DNA of 64,000 nucleotides. Origin: Thalassospira profundimaris. Lineage in GTDB: Bacteria > Pseudomonadota > Alphaproteobacteria > Rhodospirillales > Thalassospiraceae. The DNA is taken from assembly GCF_003326795.1 (NCBI RefSeq), contig NZ_JPWI01000002.1, forward strand, positions 310,001 to 374,000, given 5' to 3'. Under the pieces are notes generated by a model that did not search any database, was not told the DNA's origin, and worked only from the letters and a program-made list of their open reading frames with translations. A program made the translations under genes and the position numbers. Positions 60,052 to 64,000 of this stretch are shown in pieces; position 1 is the first letter of the stretch, and the number at the start of each line of letters is the position of its first letter.

Positions 60052-61656
60052 ATGTCTTTCGATAATTCTTCTTTTGATTTCATCATTATCGGTGCCGGAT
60101 CCGCGGGATGTGTATTGGCCAACCGGCTCAGTGCAGATCCGAATAACCGGGTTCTGCTGATCGAGGCAGGGGGGAAAGACAATTATCCCTGGATACATAT
60201 TCCGGTGGGTTACCTGTATTGTATTGGAAACCCCCGAACTGACTGGCTCTATGAAACTGCGGCGGAAAAAGGACTGGGGGGACGGTCGATTGCCTATCCG
60301 CGTGGCAAGGTTCTTGGTGGATGTTCGTCCATCAACGGCATGATCTATATGCGAGGCCAAGCCGCAGATTATGATCGCTGGGTTGTCGAGGGAGCAACAG
60401 GTTGGGGCTGGGACGATGTACTGCCCTATTTCATCAAATCGGAGAATTATCACAGTCTGTCAAACGCTCATGGCAGTGACGGGGAGTTGCGGGTTGAAAA
60501 ACAACGCCTGCGCTGGGACGTGCTCGATGCTGTGCGTGATGGCGCCGAGGAACTCGGCATTCCAAAAACGGACGACTTCAACGGAGGCAGTAACGAAGGA
60601 TCGGGATATTTCGACGTGACCCAGAAACGCGGCGTGCGCTGGAGTGCGGCCCGTGCTTTTCTGAAACCGGTGATGCATCGCCCGAACCTTTCAGTTTTGA
60701 CCAAGGCAACTGTTGTCAGGCTTGAGTTTGATGGCACAGTTGTGCGTGGTGTGCAGTATGAACGTGGTGGCAAAACCGAGTTTGCATCTGCAAATCGTGA
60801 AGTAATCCTGAGCGCGGGTGCGATCGGAACGCCGCACATTCTGAAGGTCTCGGGCATTGGGCCGGCACAAGAGCTGCGCAATCATGGAATTGAGGTCAAA
60901 CACGACTTGCCCGGTGTTGGCGAGAACCTTCAGGATCACCTGCAAATACGCACAGCATTTCGGATAACGGGTGCAAAGACACTGAATGAAATGCAGTCCA
61001 CCCTTGTTGGCAAAGCCAAGATCGCATTGGACTACGCGCTACGCCGTCGTGGTCCGATGGCAATGGCCCCCAGTCAGCTTGGTATTTTTACGCGGTCCGA
61101 CGGGCGCTATGAAACGCCCAATATCGAATACCATGTGCAGCCCTTATCGCTCGACAAGTTCGGTGCGCCTTTGCATGACTTCCCGGCCATCACGGTTTCG
61201 GTATGCAACCTGCGGCCAACCAGTAAGGGACGCGTGACACTGACCTCTTCTGATCTGCATGCGGCTCCCCACATTGCCCCGAACTATCTTGGTACCGATC
61301 TGGATCGGGAAGTCTCGGTGCAATCAATCCGTCACGCCAGGGCCCTGATGGCAACAAAGAGCATGGCGCAATATTGGCCGGTCGAGTTTGCACCAGGTGC
61401 CGAAGTTACTTCTGACGAGGCCTTGGCAGATGCAGCAGGCAAGGTCGCAACCACGATCTTTCACCCGGTCGGCACGGCAAAGATCGGCCCCAAAGATGAT
61501 CCGATGGCGGTCGTTGATGAGCAGCTTCGTGTGCGCGGGGTGGAAAATTTGCGGGTTGTTGATGCCTCCGTTATGCCTTCAATCGTCTCGGGCAACACAC
61601 ATGCGCCCGTTGTCATGATTGCGGAGAAAGCAAGTCAACTAATCACTGGGGGATAG
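60052..61656 (+). CDS. GMC oxidoreductase (choline/alcohol dehydrogenase-like)
   Basis: A 534-residue FAD enzyme of the glucose-methanol-choline family. The FAD motif is FIIIGAGSAGCVLANRLSAD at residues 10-29. Signature 1 is GKVLGGCSSINGMIYMRGQA, and signature 2 includes SAGAIGTPHILKVSGIGP. The active-site histidines lie in FHPVGTAKIG and GNTHAPVVMIAEKA. The start at 60052 has GGAGA seven bases upstream; an earlier in-frame start at 60007 is ignored. It is just downstream of the kinase and may oxidise a polyol or alcohol before or beside the kinase route. No signal peptide is seen, so it is cytoplasmic or membrane-associated. Confidence 0.9.
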   Translation: MSFDNSSFDFIIIGAGSAGCVLANRLSADPNNRVLLIEAGGKDNYPWIHIPVGYLYCIGNPRTDWLYETAAEKGLGGRSIAYPRGKVLGGCSSINGMIYMRGQAADYDRWVVEGATGWGWDDVLPYFIKSENYHSLSNAHGSDGELRVEKQRLRWDVLDAVRDGAEELGIPKTDDFNGGSNEGSGYFDVTQKRGVRWSAARAFLKPVMHRPNLSVLTKATVVRLEFDGTVVRGVQYERGGKTEFASANREVILSAGAIGTPHILKVSGIGPAQELRNHGIEVKHDLPGVGENLQDHLQIRTAFRITGAKTLNEMQSTLVGKAKIALDYALRRRGPMAMAPSQLGIFTRSDGRYETPNIEYHVQPLSLDKFGAPLHDFPAITVSVCNLRPTSKGRVTLTSSDLHAAPHIAPNYLGTDLDREVSVQSIRHARALMATKSMAQYWPVEFAPGAEVTSDEALADAAGKVATTIFHPVGTAKIGPKDDPMAVVDEQLRVRGVENLRVVDASVMPSIVSGNTHAPVVMIAEKASQLITGG

Positions 61657-61783
61657 CGGAATGTGCAACGCATCTGGCTATTCTTGGGGTTGACCATCGT
61701 CAAGGTCAGCTTCTTTGATTGCGATATAGTAGCCCGACAACAATGCATTGAATTGCTGACTCCCCGAAATTGCAATGTATTGT

Positions 61784-61818
61784 AGGGCTGCGCTTTCCGT
61801 CGCAGCCCTTCTTTTTTT
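61784..61818 (+). terminator. Terminator of the GMC oxidoreductase gene
   Basis: AGGGCTGCG and CGCAGCCCT form a perfect 9-bp stem with an 8-base loop, followed by TCTTTTTTT. It lies 128 bases after the stop codon and just before the convergent ubiV stop. Confidence 0.9.
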
Positions 61819-61840
61819 GATTTTTGTCGGGGTGGTGTGG

Positions 61841-62758
61841 TTATTCGGCGCGTTGCCCCAATGTGCTGCGCAATTCTGCACCCGGTAAACCGTGCAAGAA
61901 ACCGTCAGAGAATGCCATCTGCAGAGGCATCTCCTGAAGGTTCCGGCGTAGCTCGCCAGCATCAATTTTACGATCGAGCAACTGACGATAGAGTTGTGCA
62001 ACTTCCATCATGTCCAGGCTATGTGGTGACAGGCGGAATGCACTGACACCGGCATCCTGCAACTCTCCGATATTGTCAGAGAGTTCTACATAGTGGTTGG
62101 ATAATGTCTGCAAGCCATTAACTGCGAGAAATGGCGCATCGTCGAGTGTTGCGACTTCCATGCCATCAAGCTGTTCACCGCAAACATATCTGCAACCGTC
62201 CTTGTGCAGGCCTTGCGCACGCGCAGAATAACAACGCGCGGAAATAGCCAAAGGCATTCGACCAAACACCTGAACTTCAATTTCTGCAGATTTGCGCGTT
62301 TCGCACAGTTGCGAGATTGACGATAAAGGCAACTCCCAGGGAAGCGAAATACGCTTTGCCGCCCGGCTCTCGAAATATGAAAATGTGCTTTCGTTATAGA
62401 TATTGATATAGGGACCGATGACATGCGGACGATCTGCAAGCAAGCCAGCTGCTGAAATATCATTGGCCTCAATAAGCAGATCAGGCATCTGGGTAATTTC
62501 GTTTATCAGTGCGCTTTCGCGACTGTTCATCACCAGCGCAAGTGTTGATAAAACAACCTCCTTGCCAGCCCGCTGGAGGCGTTCAATAACATCTGGCAGA
62601 TGCTTGTCAAAAAATGGCATGCGTTTGGCGCAGACAACTTCTCCGACATGGACTGTGTCAATGTCTGTCTCATCGGCAATCTGTGCATAAAAATCACGTT
62701 TCCGGTTTTCGTCCCAGTGAAAGAGAACGGGACCCATAATAAGTCGTGACTTTGTCAT
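61841..62758 (-). CDS. ubiV: U32 family protein UbiV
   Basis: UbiV forms with UbiU an iron-sulfur complex for oxygen-independent hydroxylation in ubiquinone synthesis. The 305-residue protein has the four iron-sulfur cysteines with family spacing: C43 (VVCAKRMPFFDKHLP), C176, C189 and C193 (ISARCYSARAQGLHKDGCRY and VCGEQLDG). The 13- and 4-residue gaps match the E. coli protein as I recall it. It overlaps the end of ubiU by four bases, indicating one operon. The peptidase U32 label is historical. Cytoplasmic. Confidence 0.92.
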   Translation of the reverse strand: MTKSRLIMGPVLFHWDENRKRDFYAQIADETDIDTVHVGEVVCAKRMPFFDKHLPDVIERLQRAGKEVVLSTLALVMNSRESALINEITQMPDLLIEANDISAAGLLADRPHVIGPYINIYNESTFSYFESRAAKRISLPWELPLSSISQLCETRKSAEIEVQVFGRMPLAISARCYSARAQGLHKDGCRYVCGEQLDGMEVATLDDAPFLAVNGLQTLSNHYVELSDNIGELQDAGVSAFRLSPHSLDMMEVAQLYRQLLDRKIDAGELRRNLQEMPLQMAFSDGFLHGLPGAELRSTLGQRAE

Positions 62759-63732
62759 TGCCAGCCTCTCCGGTATGCGCCTGTAGTATCGCTTTGTCCT
62801 TCGCTAAGGGTATTCAGACTTGTCTGCTCGGCCAGCTTGCCCTCGGCAATCCGGTCAAGAGATGCCCGAAAGGCACTGACAACCTGGGAAATATAGGCCT
62901 TCCCGCGTTGGCGCCCCTCAATCTTCAGGGCGGCGACACCCGCCTTTGCCAGTTCAGGCAGCATTCCGGTGACATCCAGACTGGTTGGTTCCTCAAACAG
63001 ATATCCCGATTTGTCCATGGCGCGAAAACGGCCTTTGCAAAGGGTCGGATAGCCGACCTTCTCGTCCTGATCGTAAATATTGATTGTAAAGTCACCCAGT
63101 CGGGAAACCGTCATATCGTCGCGTTCCTCATAGCGGACATGGGCGGCGGGTGAACATACGCCATTCATATTCGGGCTTTCGCCGGTCGCATATGACGATA
63201 GTGAACAACGACCTTCCGCCATCACACACATGCCACCAAAGGCAAAGACTTCTGTCTCAACCGGGATGCGGCTGTTGAGATATGCGATTTCCTCAAGTGA
63301 AAGAACGCGTGGCAAAACGACACGGCGAACAGCAAACTCCCGATGGTAGAATTTGATCGCCTCTTCATTTGAAGCCGATGCCTGAACTGAAAGGTGAAGT
63401 CTTGCATCCGGATGGCGGTCCCGCGCATACCGCAACAGGCCAATATCTGCGAGAATGATGGCGTCAACACCAATTGCCACAGCATCATCGATTGCAGCAT
63501 GCCATATGTGTTCGATACCGGCCTGCGGATAGGTGTTGCATGCAAGGTAAACATGCACATCATGTTTGTGGGCGTGTTCGACAGCGTTGCGAAGTTCGTC
63601 GCGCGAAAAATTCAGGCCCGGAAAGTTGCGGGCATTCGTCGCATCGCGGAAACCGCAATAAACAACATCTGCACCGGCATCGACGGCGGCATGAAGACTG
63701 GCAGGTGTCCCTGCCGGACAAACGAGTTCCAT
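62755..63732 (-). CDS. ubiU: U32 family protein UbiU
   Basis: Partner of UbiV in anaerobic ubiquinone biosynthesis. The 325-residue protein has the U32 start MELVCPAGTPASLHAAVDAG. The four cysteines are C169 and C176 (GGMCVMAEGRCSLSSYATGE), C193 (NMNGVCSPAAHVRYEE) and C232 (YPTLCKGRF). These positions equal those of the E. coli [4Fe-4S] ligands as I recall them. The end of the gene overlaps ubiV. UbiT, the third member (an SCP2-type protein), is not in the window and may lie upstream. It follows a 77-residue coiled-coil gene by 23 bases. Confidence 0.93.
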   Translation of the reverse strand: MELVCPAGTPASLHAAVDAGADVVYCGFRDATNARNFPGLNFSRDELRNAVEHAHKHDVHVYLACNTYPQAGIEHIWHAAIDDAVAIGVDAIILADIGLLRYARDRHPDARLHLSVQASASNEEAIKFYHREFAVRRVVLPRVLSLEEIAYLNSRIPVETEVFAFGGMCVMAEGRCSLSSYATGESPNMNGVCSPAAHVRYEERDDMTVSRLGDFTINIYDQDEKVGYPTLCKGRFRAMDKSGYLFEEPTSLDVTGMLPELAKAGVAALKIEGRQRGKAYISQVVSAFRASLDRIAEGKLAEQTSLNTLSEGQSDTTGAYRRGWQ

Positions 63733-63755
63733 ATCGTTCCTCTGACTGGCTTGGG

Positions 63756-63989
63756 CTATTTGTGATCGGGAAGGGCAAAGTCGTCTTTGGCTGACACCGC
63801 CGGGGAATATTGCGTTCGGCGACTGCTGCGCTGCACGGATTTTTCGAGCCGGGCAAGTGCCTCTGTCTGCTGACTGGCACGCTTCTCCAATCCGCCAAGG
63901 CGTTTCTCGATTGACGATGTCAGTGTCGCGGCCGTGCGATTCATATCGTGTTGCAGTTGCTTATAAAGTGTTTCAGCAAGGCCAAGCAT
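63756..63989 (-). CDS. Small coiled-coil protein next to ubiU, function unknown
   Basis: A 77-residue hydrophilic protein with a predicted coiled coil: KQLQHDMNRTAATLTSSIEK and LGGLEKRASQQTEALARLEK show hydrophobic residues at heptad spacing. It has an unstructured tail (SRRTQYSPAVSAKDDFALPD) and no membrane segment. It precedes ubiU by 23 bases in the same direction, which suggests co-transcription. It does not match the UbiT or UbiK families as I know them. The start at 63989 is near the window edge, so an upstream start cannot be excluded. Confidence 0.6.
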   Translation of the reverse strand: MLGLAETLYKQLQHDMNRTAATLTSSIEKRLGGLEKRASQQTEALARLEKSVQRSSRRTQYSPAVSAKDDFALPDHK

Positions 63990-64000
63990 GAGGCGCGCAA

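Noticed and set aside
1..64000. CRISPR arrays, insertion sequences, phage or integron structures
   Set aside because: No regularly spaced repeats, transposase, integrase with attachment site, or target duplications were found. xerD is the only recombinase and looks like the housekeeping one.

Overview
The window reads as chromosome of an alphaproteobacterium, most likely a marine member of the Rhodospirillales close to Thalassospira. The basis is a separate F0 operon (atpI-B-E-F'-F, without F1), a bolA / J-domain / cobS-cobT neighbourhood, the DUF1285-NUDIX-DUF6111-CCA operon, a rich set of c-di-GMP proteins, and uniform codon use. The genus is a guess from family knowledge and was not checked by a search. 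No rRNA, phage, insertion sequence, integron or CRISPR array is visible. There is one tRNA, tRNA-Leu(CAA).

Layout. 0-5.3 kb: the 3' end of smc, a SAM methyltransferase, and the F0 operon closed by a strong terminator. 5.3-7.4 kb: a glutathionyl-hydroquinone-reductase-type GST divergent from a LysR regulator. 7.5-14.3 kb (minus): a tightly overlapping MoxR ATPase / DUF58 / DUF4159 / large membrane protein operon. 14.4-17.9 kb: DUF1285, NUDIX hydrolase, DUF6111, CCA-adding enzyme, SGNH hydrolase. 18-23.6 kb (minus): a small hypothetical protein, an EAL-CBS-GGDEF protein, xerD, a large exported protein and a 45-residue membrane protein. 24-30.2 kb: aroK-aroB, a CorC/HlyC-type CBS protein, a CBS protein, DUF2889, and an exported binding-protein/sensor-like fusion. 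30.2-32.4 kb (minus): a di-haem cytochrome c with a sorbosone-type dehydrogenase, then bolA. 32.6-37.3 kb: J-domain protein, cobS, cobT, gluQ. 37.3-43.2 kb: LysR/SDR divergent pair, membrane GGDEF-EAL protein, rpmB, HNH endonuclease. 43.3-46.6 kb (minus): a TonB-dependent siderophore receptor and its AraC regulator with a Fur-like box. 46.8-49.4 kb: dsbB, a YqaA-type protein, tRNA-Leu and an exported cyclase-family hydrolase. 50-61.7 kb: a carbohydrate or polyol uptake and catabolism locus. 61.8-64 kb (minus): ubiV, ubiU and a small coiled-coil gene.

The most interesting part is the 50-60 kb locus. A periplasmic binding protein, ABC ATPase and permease are followed, without a clear terminator, by a SorC-type regulator, an aldo/keto reductase, a GlpD-like FAD dehydrogenase, a DhnA-type class I aldolase and an FGGY kinase. 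A GMC oxidoreductase lies behind a possible terminator. This suggests uptake, phosphorylation, oxidation at a polyol phosphate, aldol cleavage and aldehyde reduction; the substrate cannot be read from the sequence. Two regulatory structures accompany it: a perfect 14-bp-arm palindrome upstream of the binding-protein gene, and a pair of mutually exclusive hairpins between the binding-protein and ATPase genes that looks like an attenuator. The MoxR/DUF58/DUF4159 operon is the second system whose function remains poorly described.
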